This document shows, piece after piece, positions 11,683-21,884 of a stretch of DNA of 64,000 nt; positions within the stretch are counted from its first letter, which is position 1; each line of letters opens with the position of its first letter. Under the pieces are notes generated by a model. The model was given only the letters and a program-made list of their open reading frames with translations, did not search any database and was not told the origin of the DNA. Source of the DNA: [Phialemoniopsis] sp. UDSM-2020 (taxonomy: Eukaryota > Ascomycota > Sordariomycetes > Thyridiales > Thyridiaceae); assembly GCA_018873225.1 (NCBI GenBank), contig JAEILZ010000002.1:2418001-2482000 (forward strand), written 5' to 3'. The position numbers and the translations under genes are program-made.

Positions 11683-13869
11683 GATGTGCTGTTGTTGCCT
11701 TTGAGTTTTGCTGCCCACTAGCTAGGGCAGGCTTGTCTGACGGACGTCAGGAGGGATGCGATAGTGTTATAGAGAATGGACTTGATGATTCGGCACCTCT
11801 AGGTGATGAGATGGGCCGGTCGTCTTTCTCGCATGCCTGCCTTTCCGGCTCCCAGGAACCACCGGCGACCGATCGACACAGCTCGAGCATATTTATAGAA
11901 CCTCCTCTCTCGTGATGTGAGTGTCGCCTCTTTTGCGATGGCGTGAACATGTGCAATCTGGTGATAGCGGCCTGGGCCACTCATTTACGTTAATATCAGA
12001 TAGATTGTTGAACCAAGGTTTTTCGGAGGCAAGAAGTCATATATCCGGGCGTGATTTATCCGGGGAATCCAGTAGAGCTCGTCGAGCTCAACCCGTTTTT
12101 GTCGAGATTTCTGGGACTGGAAATCTAGGCCAAGCTCACAAATAAGGTTGCATTCTTAATTGAGGCTATATGGGAGCTGAATCTGGCCGTGTTGGGGGAC
12201 GCTCCGGCCAAACATCTCTCTACCAGTTATCGTGAGCGCCACGAGATGCGGGACGGTAAACACGCTTGTTTGTCCTATTTTTGGGTGCAGGAAATGTGCT
12301 TGGCGAGATGCACGCATCGAGATAGAGAACGGGCCTACTCATTTCAGGGGCGAGCCCAATGGAAACGCGCATGCGATGACAACCTGGGGAAGAGTACCAT
12401 TTGACATTTGATCCACGGTAGCATCCGTCAATGCAAGGGGATGATCAACAGGAGACTCTGTCTGAATGACAGAAACGTGATCTTGATGGAACGCTCAGGG
12501 CCCCGACCCATCCTTCATCAGGGAGATCAGTACAGAAAGAGACTCGACGTTCGGCACTTTCTCGTCGAAGGCCTCCCCAACCACCTAGAAAGGCTAAGAA
12601 GAGTCGAGTCGAATAGTGGTTCCGAGAGATGTTGCCACTACTCAATCCTTCGGCTGGTCAGTCTGGCCAGACCTCGCCAGATATGGAGTCGTCTAGTCCG
12701 GGGCAACAGACGAGAGCCTCCATCCTTTTAATCCTGGTCGCATCGCAGTTGTAGTCTAATAATAGACTCGGCGAACCCATCTCCCCGGCTAGACTTCGAC
12801 AAACAAGCTACTGGTAGCGGGAGACGTGCTTTAACTCCACCGCTGGCCGCGTAACCATGGGAACATGTTCAAATCTGGAGCTCCTGGGCATCGCCTGGAC
12901 TTGACCCAATCCGGTCCTGACATGTGGACTGCGAGTATGAAAAACACGGACATCTTGACGGTGCGGCGATGCCGTACGAGTGCTGGGTGTAAGCAAGCTT
13001 CACCACCGGTTATCACTGGAAGAACGTAACCCTGGAGTAAAAAGGCCCGGACAACATCTCTGGTTCGAGTGCTGTAGATAGTTTATGGTGACATTGGAAA
13101 AGGTTGGGTCGTGGAGTCAGGGGCATCATATGCATGCAATAAACACTTGGTCTCCGGATGGGTAGCTTGACACGCTTAAGTCTAATGAACCGCTATCAAG
13201 GTGACAGTAGGCGTCATGTCTCTGTTGAATTAGGCGATACTGCGCGAAGGCGACCAGAGCAACCGGTCCGATATCGATTGGGGATGTCAACGCTTTAGGC
13301 AAATTCTCGATTGGCCGTAGGAGGACAAATTCCGCAGGTGAACAAAGACATTGCAAGAGAGCGGCATTGTTGTGCAAGCCAACGAGCATGATTTGAGAGC
13401 TGAGCTGGCTGTGTCGCATGCGAAGAGAAATGGTAGTCTGTCGGTGGCCGGTAGCCATGCTGAGTCTCAATTGTCCTCAAGTGCAGTTGGAAGTGTCTCC
13501 TCGAACACCACGCGATACGATGCCAAAGCAGCTCGTCCGGCGACAACACCACGAATGAGCTCTTCCATCTAGTGTGTCAAGCACGAGCGGGCGGCCGGAC
13601 TTTACCCGACAGGAATCGCCTCCATGACCTCATCTAGCTCGAATCAATCATCAAACGCAGTCGTGCAAGCCACATATCTTTGCACAACAGCTGAGATGAA
13701 TAGAGAGGACCGCTGCAAGACGGCTACCGGCATCTCCTTGCATAACGAGGAAATTAAAGCGCAGAAGTCCGGCTTGACCAAAGTTGTCTAGGTGCATGTC
13801 GTGACCTCACCCACTCAGGCATCGCAATTTGCAGTCTCATAAGCGACGGCGACCGAACGGGACATTACA
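11683..13869. other. Intergenic region, promoter side of the repeat secretory protein
   Basis: About 2.2 kb between the start of the secreted repeat protein and the 3' end of the PCI-domain gene. The open frames are under 120 codons and unconvincing. No repeats or RNA genes were recognised. It should contain the secretory gene's promoter; I could not point to a specific site. Confidence 0.5.
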
Positions 13870-14802
13870 TCATGATTTGGCCTGTATCTTGCGAATGATG
13901 ACTTTTTGGCCGTCGCGCTCCCATCCGACTCGGTTCTTGTCCTGGAGGTCAGTCCACGCCCTTCCCGTTGACCGCTCTAGGTACTCGAGGTCGGTGTGTA
14001 GATAGGTGCGGCCGAAAGCCTTGAGTGTGTGACTTCTCAGATCGTCCTCGGCGAACTCCATCAGCTTCGCTTTATGCCCGTCAACGCTCCCCTTGATCCG
14101 CCTAAAGGCCACCCAGTTATCACGGGCAAGAGCCTGAAGAACTGCATCGACTTTGGTGTCGCGTAGCTCGTACCTCCGCTTCAGGATATAGGCGTCTGAG
14201 AGATCCCCTTGGCGGCAGGCCATGTCGAGAACCAAATAGCCTACCACCTCCCGTAGCTCAACATTGGTCAGCGGGTGGCGGCGGTGGATGAAGCGCAACA
14301 GGTGAAGGATGGCGGGATGGTAAGCCTCTGGTTGCTTGACCAGGATAGCTAGGCGAATGCAGAAGAGGTAAGCCTGGATGGCGAAATCATCCAATCTCTT
14401 TGATGCCACTATTCCCTCGCGTAGCTTCCTCAGAGCCATCAAGACATCCGACAGATCCTTTGTGCTGTTGCCGAGCGATGCGCTGGTCGGAGCAGGGAAT
14501 GAAGGCTGCCCATTCTTGTCAACGATGCTCAGCGACGCGAAGCGCTCGAGAAGAACATCGCGATTGCCTGCATCCGAGCAAAAGGAGAGATATCGTTCTA
14601 CGATCTTGGTGTAGTATCGCTCTTGTGTCTTTGCGTCAAGCAAGCTGGCGGGGTTGTTTAGACAAGGCCAGCATGTTGAGTGACCCTTAAAGCGAACTCA
14701 CCTGGTGTCGCCCTTGGATGGCAAGCCATATGCATCCAATGGGTCCAATTTGACGGGTTTCAGGCGACTCCTCCCCTCACCAAAACCTCGATTGGGAGCC
14801 AT
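13870..14802 (-). CDS. PCI-domain protein of the CSN8/PSMD8(Rpn12)/eIF3k type
   Basis: Exon 1 is 14802-14702 and exon 2 is 14644-13870, with a 57-nt intron (GTGAGT donor, CCGCCAG acceptor); 291 residues. The start MAPNRGFGEGRSRLKPVKLD is recovered only with exon 1. The long exon is all-helical. Its C-terminal half has the family pattern: a W-x-x-FR stretch after a helical pair, then LKAFGRTYL, a short winged-helix-like region, and VGWERDGQKVIIRK at the end. Family members act as scaffold subunits of the COP9 signalosome, the 26S proteasome lid or eIF3. Which of the three cannot be settled by eye. It is divergently arranged with the dehydrogenase downstream. Confidence 0.7.
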
Positions 14803-15420
14803 TGGATGAAGTACTGCTCCCTGTCTCGAGATCGAAGGAATTGAGACAGCTGTGATGTTTTGGCCCCGCTGCGCGTTCCAGTCTTATCTTATCAGCCCGA
14901 ACCCCAGCATTGTTATCTTATCATCTACCTAAGTCTTGCCGTGAAGGAACATTGAATTACTAGTCCATCTTGATCCCCAAGCAGACAAGGCACAATAGGC
15001 CACCTTGTATCTCCATGAACATATGTCTACATGCGACTCAGGGTAGCTGAGCAGTGATTCGAAATCTTCGATTTCTCGGCGCTCTCGTCTTGGACCCGAC
15101 CCGGAAGCTCGGGTGATCGCTACATGTATGGACCCTGAACCCCAAACAAACCGTGGCTACTGGGGCTGTTTTAATGCGGGGAAGCCGGGGCGGTTTGTAC
15201 CTCGGCCTCCCGGTAGTATGCATACTACCGAAGCTGTCTCCAATCGGCCTTGTGTCTCTAAGAGGAATGCCGACTTGCCTCTTAAAGAACCGATAGATAT
15301 TCTAATTGATAAAAATCCCCTACCCGACTGGAGCTTCAATCCATCTTGACCTGTTCTCACCTGTACCATACCACCCCCTTCCTTGTCCCTCCCTATCACC
15401 ACCACAAAGCCACAGACACA
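14803..15420. promoter_or_regulatory. Shared divergent promoter region between the PCI gene and the SDR gene
   Basis: 618 bp separate the two start codons, so both promoters must lie here. The SDR side ends in a pyrimidine-rich leader (15355-15420, CCTTCC and CCACC runs) with the favourable start context CACAATGG. I saw no clear TATA box. A short AT-rich stretch at 15296-15316 is the best candidate for an SDR core promoter. Confidence 0.45.
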
Positions 15421-16281
15421 ATGGCGCAAAGAGCAGCTCAGATCGCAGGCCACCTCAAGAAGCAGGGCCTGCTCGCCGGCCAGACCGCCATCATCACCGG
15501 CTCCGCCCAGGGCATCGGCGCCGAGGCCGCGCGCCTCTTCGCCGAGGAGGGCGCCCGCGTCGTCATCTCCGACATCGACGCCAAGCGCTCCCAGGAGACG
15601 GCCGACAGCATCAACGCCGCCGGCGGCAAGGCCATCGCCGTCGCAGGAGACCTGCTGAGCGAGGACTACATCAAGGAGCTCGTGCGCAAGGCGGCCGAGT
15701 TTGGCGGCGGCAAGATCCACATTATCGTCAACAACGCCGGCTTCACCTGGGACGGCGTCATCCACAAGATGACCGACAAGCAGTGGGACACCATGCTCAA
15801 CCTTCACGCCAAGGCGCCCTTCCAGCTCATCCGCGCCGCGGCCCCTTACTTCCGCGTCGCCGACGGCGAGCCGCGCAACATCATCAACATCTCGTCAACG
15901 TCGGGCATGCACGGCAACGCCGGCCAGGCCAACTATGCCGTCGCAAAGGCCGGCGTCACCGGCCTCACAAAGACCATCGCCAAGGAGTGGGGGCCCAAGT
16001 TCGGCGTCCGCGCAAACACCATCGCCTACGGCCACATCCTGACCCGCTTGACCCAGGCCAAGGAGAAGGGCGCCTTTGTCACGGGCCCCGACGGCCAGAA
16101 GATCGCCCTCGGCATCCCCGGCATGACCGAGACCACCAGCGGCGACGCCTACGCCGACATCCCCCTGAGGAGGCCCGGTACCGCTACCGAGGCTGCCAGT
16201 GCCATCCTGGCCCTCGCCAGCCCTCTGTCGAGCTATATCACGGGTCAGACCATCATGGTCACCGGTGGACGGAACATGTAA
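15421..16281 (+). CDS. Short-chain dehydrogenase/reductase (FabG-like)
   Basis: Single exon, 286 residues, start chosen at ATG 15421 (CACAATGG). It is a classical SDR: cofactor loop TGSAQGIG at 26-33, acidic residue D51 after the second strand (known to favour NAD(H) over NADP(H)), NNAG at 104-107, structural Asn near 127, and a catalytic triad Ser159, Tyr172 and Lys176 in the order ISSTSG...NYAVAK. It ends with the usual SYITGQTIMVTGG motif. It resembles 3-oxoacyl-ACP reductase-like enzymes, but fungal members act on varied ketones and alcohols, so the substrate is unknown. No signal peptide; an 11-residue extension precedes the Rossmann fold and could be a weak mitochondrial presequence. 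The repeat element begins about 160 bp after the stop. Confidence 0.88.
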   Translation: MAQRAAQIAGHLKKQGLLAGQTAIITGSAQGIGAEAARLFAEEGARVVISDIDAKRSQETADSINAAGGKAIAVAGDLLSEDYIKELVRKAAEFGGGKIHIIVNNAGFTWDGVIHKMTDKQWDTMLNLHAKAPFQLIRAAAPYFRVADGEPRNIINISSTSGMHGNAGQANYAVAKAGVTGLTKTIAKEWGPKFGVRANTIAYGHILTRLTQAKEKGAFVTGPDGQKIALGIPGMTETTSGDAYADIPLRRPGTATEAASAILALASPLSSYITGQTIMVTGGRNM

Positions 16282-16439
16282 AGTTAGAAGATTGGTCGCA
16301 AGATAGATTTCCAAAACTGTTAATTTAGCGTTTTGTCTTCAGTCTCGCTCCGACCCATGATACAATTGATCCATGTGACGATGGAGTGAGTGAGACGACG
16401 GAGAGCCTCCGCGATTGAACATTGGACAGTGCAGCCATT

Positions 16440-16975
16440 TGTGTCGGTGAGGCTCTCGCTATCAGGGGGCGGTCTTCAAAGGCAAGCTTCTCGCTACTTC
16501 GCCTGGATTACCAAAGGAAGCAAATTGTTCGCCAACCTGCTTACAATAAAGTTCTTACTGGCTGACGTTTGGCTAATGAAGGCGAGGCCCTCGCTTCTTC
16601 ACATTGGCTTCTCGTCAGCGTACCCGGTCTTCCACACAAACAGCAAGCCCCTCACTGACGGTCGGGTTGATCACCAAACGTGAGTAACAACCTGCTCACT
16701 GATACGACTAGTCGTTTACGTTCCTAACGAGGCTCTCACTGAACAGCATTTCACTCATGAAAGGGGAGCCTGCTGCTTCCTCGCAACTTTGACTAAAGTA
16801 AGTGAGCTGGCCTCGAATCTGACAGGTCTTTTGCGCACCTAACGAGGCTCTCACTGACTGGCAGATTGGTCATTGAAAGCGAGCTCCTCGCTTCTTGGCA
16901 GCTATGGCTAGAGGTGGTGAGCTGCCCACCAAATAGCTGGCACCTTGGGGCACCAAACGAGGCTCTCAGCTGCAC
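16440..16975 (+). repeat. Left inverted-repeat array of the element
   Basis: About 0.54 kb of diverged units. Recurrent signatures are AACGAGGCTCTCACTG (16726-16741, 16841-16856), AACGAGGCTCTC (16956-16967), and hairpin-like GCGAG-n-CTCGCTTCTT (about 16583-16600 and 16879-16896). Between them are GTAAGTGAGCTG-like and TTTGCGCACC-like spacers. The same order, inverted, occurs in the right arm. Confidence 0.8.
16693..16741 (+). repeat. Left copy of a perfect 49-bp inverted repeat
   Basis: It is identical over 49 bp to the reverse complement of 22102-22150. It contains a 12-bp perfect palindrome, ACGACTAGTCGT, at 16704-16715, and ends in the array motif AACGAGGCTCTCACTG. Perfect identity in an otherwise diverged arm suggests selection or recent exchange at this block. 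Confidence 0.95.
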
Positions 16976-17308
16976 ATCTACAGTCCTTGGTGAAAGGTCC
17001 ACTCTCCAACAGTCGCATCAATTGATCAGGTTATCTCACCTCCGCCAGACTACCGTCGGTGAACAGGCGCTATGGGGGCAGGTACGGTATGCACCTACCT
17101 GCCTGGGTGTTGAAGAGGATTCGCACGGGCAACGACTTTCCAGGAAGTCGCCCTCTCTGTGCACCTTCCCCCTCGACGTGCTGTCCTTCGGCCCACGAAA
17201 CTACCAGTCGACATTCATTTCCAAACATGCACCAAAACTTTCCTGACTCTTTAATTGGAGGACGCCAAATCTCATCGCTCTCGTCCCCGTCTCAATCACT
17301 CCTCCACC

Positions 17309-20300
17309 ATGCCCGTTGACTGGGCTGGCAAGAGGGCGGCCAAGCTGGCTACTCAGCAGGCTGCTCTACCTCCGGAAGAGCGCATCGTCAATCGTACTGA
17401 CTGGGACGACGCCGTTGAGAAGCAGGTCTCTGTCCTGACCAGACAGGCCCGCCTTAATTCCAAGAATGCATTCATCACCACGGTCACTGATCCAGCTGTC
17501 AACATTTGCGGCACCCTCGAAGAGGCAGAAGCATACTTTCAGAAAGATGGGCGTCCATTCACCTGCAAGGTACTTCGCCAATTCATCGAGGCATCCGCTA
17601 TTTCTCGCACAGGATCTATCCAGGACAAACCAGCACGCCGATCCATAAGAAGCTTGATCCTTAATCTGTACGGTGCTGCGAAAGCCTGCGGAAACGCAAT
17701 GGAACCCGAGGTGCAGAAGGACACTTTACTCTGGTTAGATCATGCACTCCTCGACAAGGATCTCGTACACAACGACGCTCGCAAGAAGCTCACACCTGTG
17801 CCTCAAGACATCACCACTTTCTTGAATCACTTATTTGATCGCGAATTTATGGCCACACTCCAGACTACCCGAGATATTCTTCTCATTGTCCTCTTCGTCT
17901 GCCTTCAGATTGACTGCTCGTCTCGGGTCAGCGAACTGCTCATGCCCCAAATGTCGGCTGAGAACCTCGCACTGTACAAAGTCGAGCAAAAGGAGAAGAT
18001 ATTCACATGGAGTCGCGTCGAGGTCTTTGCCTTCAAGAAGTCAGACACGGACCCCGTCCACCTACAAGCCCGGTTGACCTTCCGATCCCTCAAAGGTTCC
18101 AGGCGCGACAAGATCAACAGAACCAAGACCATTCCTCTCAGACTTCTTCCTCCTTCACACGCTGCCGAAGACTCTCTCTTCTGGCTGATGGTCCTTGGTC
18201 TCATTGACGGCGTCTTTGATAGTGTGGAGACCTGGGATGACATCGACCGTCTACAACCAGGTCCGAATGGACTGAAAATACCTGTCAAAGCCAGCATGAT
18301 GGACGTTCCAGTAAGTTTCAAATTTGAATCGGAACCAAAGCGATTCCAAAAAAAAAATGGTTTCATGAGTAAGCTATCAGTCAGTTAACACCGTTAATAG
18401 GTCCTACGAGCTCCCATCCGCGTAATCGGCTCCGTGGATGAGCCGCTCGTCAGCGAGGGGCAGATGCATTCACAGCAGATGCTTGGTCATCTTGACAACC
18501 TCAGTCGTTTCTGTGGACTGGAGCACGCCATGCTCCCCAATGTCCTCAGACGCGGTGCTGCTTACGTCCTGGCTCTCACTGTCTCGGATGAGGAGAGACG
18601 TGCACGGATGGGTCACTGGGATGGTGACGGCATGTATTGGAACCATTATCGCAATACAACCTCCACCGTTGACGTCCAAGGCCTCCGTCACAGAATCGAA
18701 TTGCAGGACGTATCCAGCATGTCAAGCATGTTTTTGTCTACGGGCAATGCAGAGAGACCCCCAGATCGCGTTTCCGAGTTGGGCATGGCTGAAATCCACA
18801 GTGACCCCGAGCTTCTCGCCCTGCTTGAAGAACTAACAGCCGTTTCGGATCCGCTTCTTTCCCAGTATGGAACGTTCGAAAAAGCCCGAGTCGATGACCC
18901 GGAGCGTTATCACCATTGGAGACAGTTGCGATCGAAGTACGGCAAAAAGAAGTCCCATATGGTTGAAAAGAAGTTCAAGACAGAGTACAAGGCTTACTGG
19001 AAGTCCAAGGGGCTGGATGACTCGGAAATCAGCGACGATCCGACAACGCCTGAAGTCGGACGCAGCGAGATCGACATCATTCTTGAAAAACAAGATGAGA
19101 TGACGATGGACACAGACTTGGACCAAGATATACAGGTCACTGAAGACGAATATGAAGCAGCAGCAGCATCGCAAGCTTTGGTCGCTGATCTCGATGAGGC
19201 TCAACCTGCCGGCGAGAGCCTCGACGCTGCTCAAGACGGTCCTTCTTCAGTCTCTGTTAGCACGCCTGACGCACCAATATCAAGTCGCTCATTTGCGCCG
19301 CGGGATATTGCAAGGCACAGCCTCGTGGACGACGTCCGCATGTACCTCTATGATCAGCCACAAGGCACGACGTGGAATTCGCTCTCCAAGTACTTTGTTA
19401 CCGCGTTCAACCATCTCCATCCAGCCGACAAGTTCTACCCAGGCGAGGAACCATTCCCAGGCACCTACGAATGCCGTTTTTGTGGAGAACACTTCCTCGC
19501 CTTGCAACAGAGTGGCGAAAGAAACTCCCTTTCGCCTCACACCCATGCCTACTACTGTGAAGGAGAGAATCTTGCTCAAAGTGTTCTGGACGTACTTCGA
19601 CCAGGGGATGCTACGGCAGTCTCTGTTTGTCCTCTGCCACAGAAGCGCAAAGACGGCCAGCAACTCGTTTCATGTGGTACGAAGCTCAAGACTTGGAGTC
19701 CTTTCCGCGATCATGTCAATCACTATCATCGACAATCTGGCTCTGGGAACCAGTATCTCTGCTACAATCATGGACCGCAGCCACTCACTTTTGGCAGCCT
19801 GCAAGACTTCCGAATCCATGTGGTAGTAGATCACAATGCGCCCACCGCTATCTTGAAATACATGCGACCAAGTGGCAACTTGGCCCTGGAAGAGTTGATC
19901 TACTTTTGTCCCTTCTGCCAGATATGGCTTCCTAGAACAGTAGAGCTCGAAGAGGCTCATCTCACTACACATCAACACACCGACACCGTCGATGTCGTCA
20001 CCGCCCGAGGTCTCTGTGGTAGCTGGCAGATGAACCGTTGGGCTCATCCGGGCTTCTGCCCATTTTGTCTCTTTGACAGCACTCTCAGCGTCGTGGTGCG
20101 ACTTCATCAATTTGCAAGTGACCGATTTCTGCTCATCCACATCGCCGCTCATATCAAGGACCTCAAGGGTGCTCAGCCTTGTCCAGCCATAGCGTTAACT
20201 CCCGAGGGTCTACCGCAGTGCCAGGACCCAGCCCATTTCGATGCTGCCGAGATGGCTGTTCACCTCAAGAGCGCCCACGGGTTTGATATGAAGCCTCCAA

Positions 20301-20422
20301 CAAGGCCACGCGAGGCGGACAGCACCGAGTCGGCGAGCAAGAAGAGAAAGACTGCTGGCAGGGCTCCGCTGCAAGACAGAGATGCCAACAAGTCGGCAGC
20401 ACGCAGATCAGATACCAAGTAG
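17309..20422 (+). CDS. DUF3435/Starship-captain-like tyrosine recombinase with C-terminal zinc fingers
   Basis: Exons 17309-18310 and 18401-20422 (90-nt intron, GTAAGT donor, TTAATAG acceptor, both in phase 0); 1007 residues from the CCACCATG-context ATG. Residues about 180-430 match a tyrosine-recombinase catalytic core of the DUF3435 (FluG-domain) type: first Arg in CSSRVSELL (R206), beta-hairpin Lys in FRSLKGSRR (K262), second Arg in VLRRGAAYV (R384), His in RMGHWDGD (H406), and nucleophile Tyr in WNHYRN (Y417; Y413 is an alternative). Residues about 690-960 carry Cys/His clusters resembling C2H2 fingers (YECRFCGEHF, YFCPFCQIWL, GFCPFCLFD), then a basic KKRK tail (probable nuclear signal). 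In this family the enzyme moves its own element by site-specific recombination. Here it is the only gene between inverted repeat arrays. Recombinase identity is inferred from motif order, not from alignment. Confidence 0.75.
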
Positions 20423-20645
20423 TGATATCAGGGGGTTCTGCAGTGGGGAGTGGTATCATCAGGGGCTTACGGAGTTACTGGCCCATCGCACTTTGCTTCA
20501 TTTCTGCTGTTAGATGGTATGGAATTTTCGAGGGTATCTTGCTGGAAATCTAGCTGAAAACATTTTGCTACATTGTGGCTCATGTACTTCGCAGGCAGAG
20601 AGAGGCCTTGTAGCTAGATTCAATTGAAGCGTAAGTTGGCCTCAG
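20423..20645. other. 3' flank of the recombinase gene
   Basis: 223 bp between the stop codon and the first tandem unit. It probably holds the 3' UTR. No recognisable feature. Confidence 0.4.
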
Positions 20646-21070
20646 ATCCAGTACTCGGCTCCTGAATTGTACTGTTCATACCGCCTAATGAGCGTCTCAT
20701 CTGCGAGATGCTCCAGTCAGCCAAACCCAGTACTCGTTTCGTGGCTGGACTGCTCGGGCAATCTAATGAGAGGCTCGTTTGCAGGACTCTCCAGTCAGTC
20801 AAATCCAGTACTCGTTTCGTAATTGTACTGTTTGGATGACCTAACGAGAAACTCGTTTGCAGGATGCTGTCAAATCCAGTACTCATTTCATAGTTGTACT
20901 GCCCAATGAGAGCCTCGTTTGCAGGACGCTGTCAAATCCAGTACTCATTTCGTAATTGTACTGCTTGAATTGCCTAACGAGAGTCTCGTTTGCAGGATGC
21001 CCCAGTCAGTCAATTCCGGTACTCGTTTCGTAAATGTACTGCTTGGATGACCTAACGAGAGACTCGTTTC
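20646..21070 (+). repeat. Tandem array of about six 63-81-bp units with hairpin cores
   Basis: Units begin with CCAGTACTCGTTTCGTAATT-like sequence near 20646, 20727, 20803, 20874, 20937 and 21014. Each contains a spaced inverted repeat of the form AACGAG-(3 nt)-CTCGTTTGCAGGA. The hairpin core resembles the AACGAGGCTCTC signature of the element's arms, so the array may be a third set of the same binding-site-like motif, placed just behind the recombinase gene. Confidence 0.85.
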
Positions 21071-21296
21071 AGCTGGTCCGGCCCTTTTGGGCGGGCTCCG
21101 TTGGCTTTACTACATCATGTTCCAAACAAACTTTTAGATCCTGCCTTAGCTTAAAGATCATTCTTACATCAACCCTGCCATGAGGTCTGACCTTTATGCT
21201 AGGGTTAGAGGGTCAGACCATTGAGGAACATCCTTGAAGGTCCAAACCTCAAACGTAACTCTCACAGCATGACTTCTTCAAGATGACCGTTTTGGG

Positions 21297-21800
21297 TTGA
21301 GCATTTGAATTAAGCATTTGGATAAGGATTTGAACTAAGCATCTGGATTAAGCATCTGGATTAAGCATCTGGATTAAGCATCTGGATTAAGCATCTGGAT
21401 TAAGCATCTGGATTAAGCATCTGGATTAAGCATTTTCTTTGAGCATTTGCTTTGGGCATTTAGGTGAGCATTTGGATTAAGCATCCGAGTCAAGCATTTA
21501 CTTTAGCCATTTGATCTGGCCGGCCACGTCACTCTGACCATTCTAGGTCTGCCATATCAGTCTAGCTATTTGGTTTAAACATTTGCTTTAAGTATTTATT
21601 TTAAGTATCTGATTTAAGCATTTACTTTAAATATTTACTTTAAGTATTTACTTTAAGTATTTACTTCAAGAGCATTCAGGTTGATCATATCAGCCTGGCC
21701 ATCTGGTCTGACTGTATCAGTCTGGCCTTGCTTTGAGCATTTGCTTTAGGCGTTTGCTTTGGGTATCTACTTTGAGCATTTACTTCGGCCATTTGGGTCT
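21297..21800 (+). repeat. Degenerate GCATTTGNTTTAA-type repeat region with a perfect 13-bp x 7 minisatellite
   Basis: Seven uninterrupted copies of GCATCTGGATTAA occupy 21339-21429. On both sides, to about 21297 and 21800, are diverged relatives (GCATTTGAATTAA, GCATTTGCTTT, AGTATTTACTTTA) mixed with CCATTT(C/G)GTCTG-like stretches. There is no coding potential. It lies inside the candidate mobile element, between the hairpin array and the right arm. Confidence 0.9.
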
Positions 21801-21884
21801 ATTTGGTTTGTGCCATTTCAGTTCAACTACTTCAGTCTGGCCATTTCGGTCTGACCCTCGAGGTCTGGCATGGACGCTCGCTGG

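Noticed and set aside
13040..13080. Possible tRNA (GGTTCGA-like motif)
   Set aside because: No matching acceptor, D-arm and anticodon stem could be folded around it by eye.
15306..16328. 340-codon frame overlapping the SDR gene
   Set aside because: Frame-shifted Arg/His/Pro-rich shadow of the SDR coding sequence.
21297..21800. Telomere-like or CRISPR-like array
   Set aside because: The unit is a 13-bp minisatellite without spacers or telomeric sequence, in a eukaryotic context.
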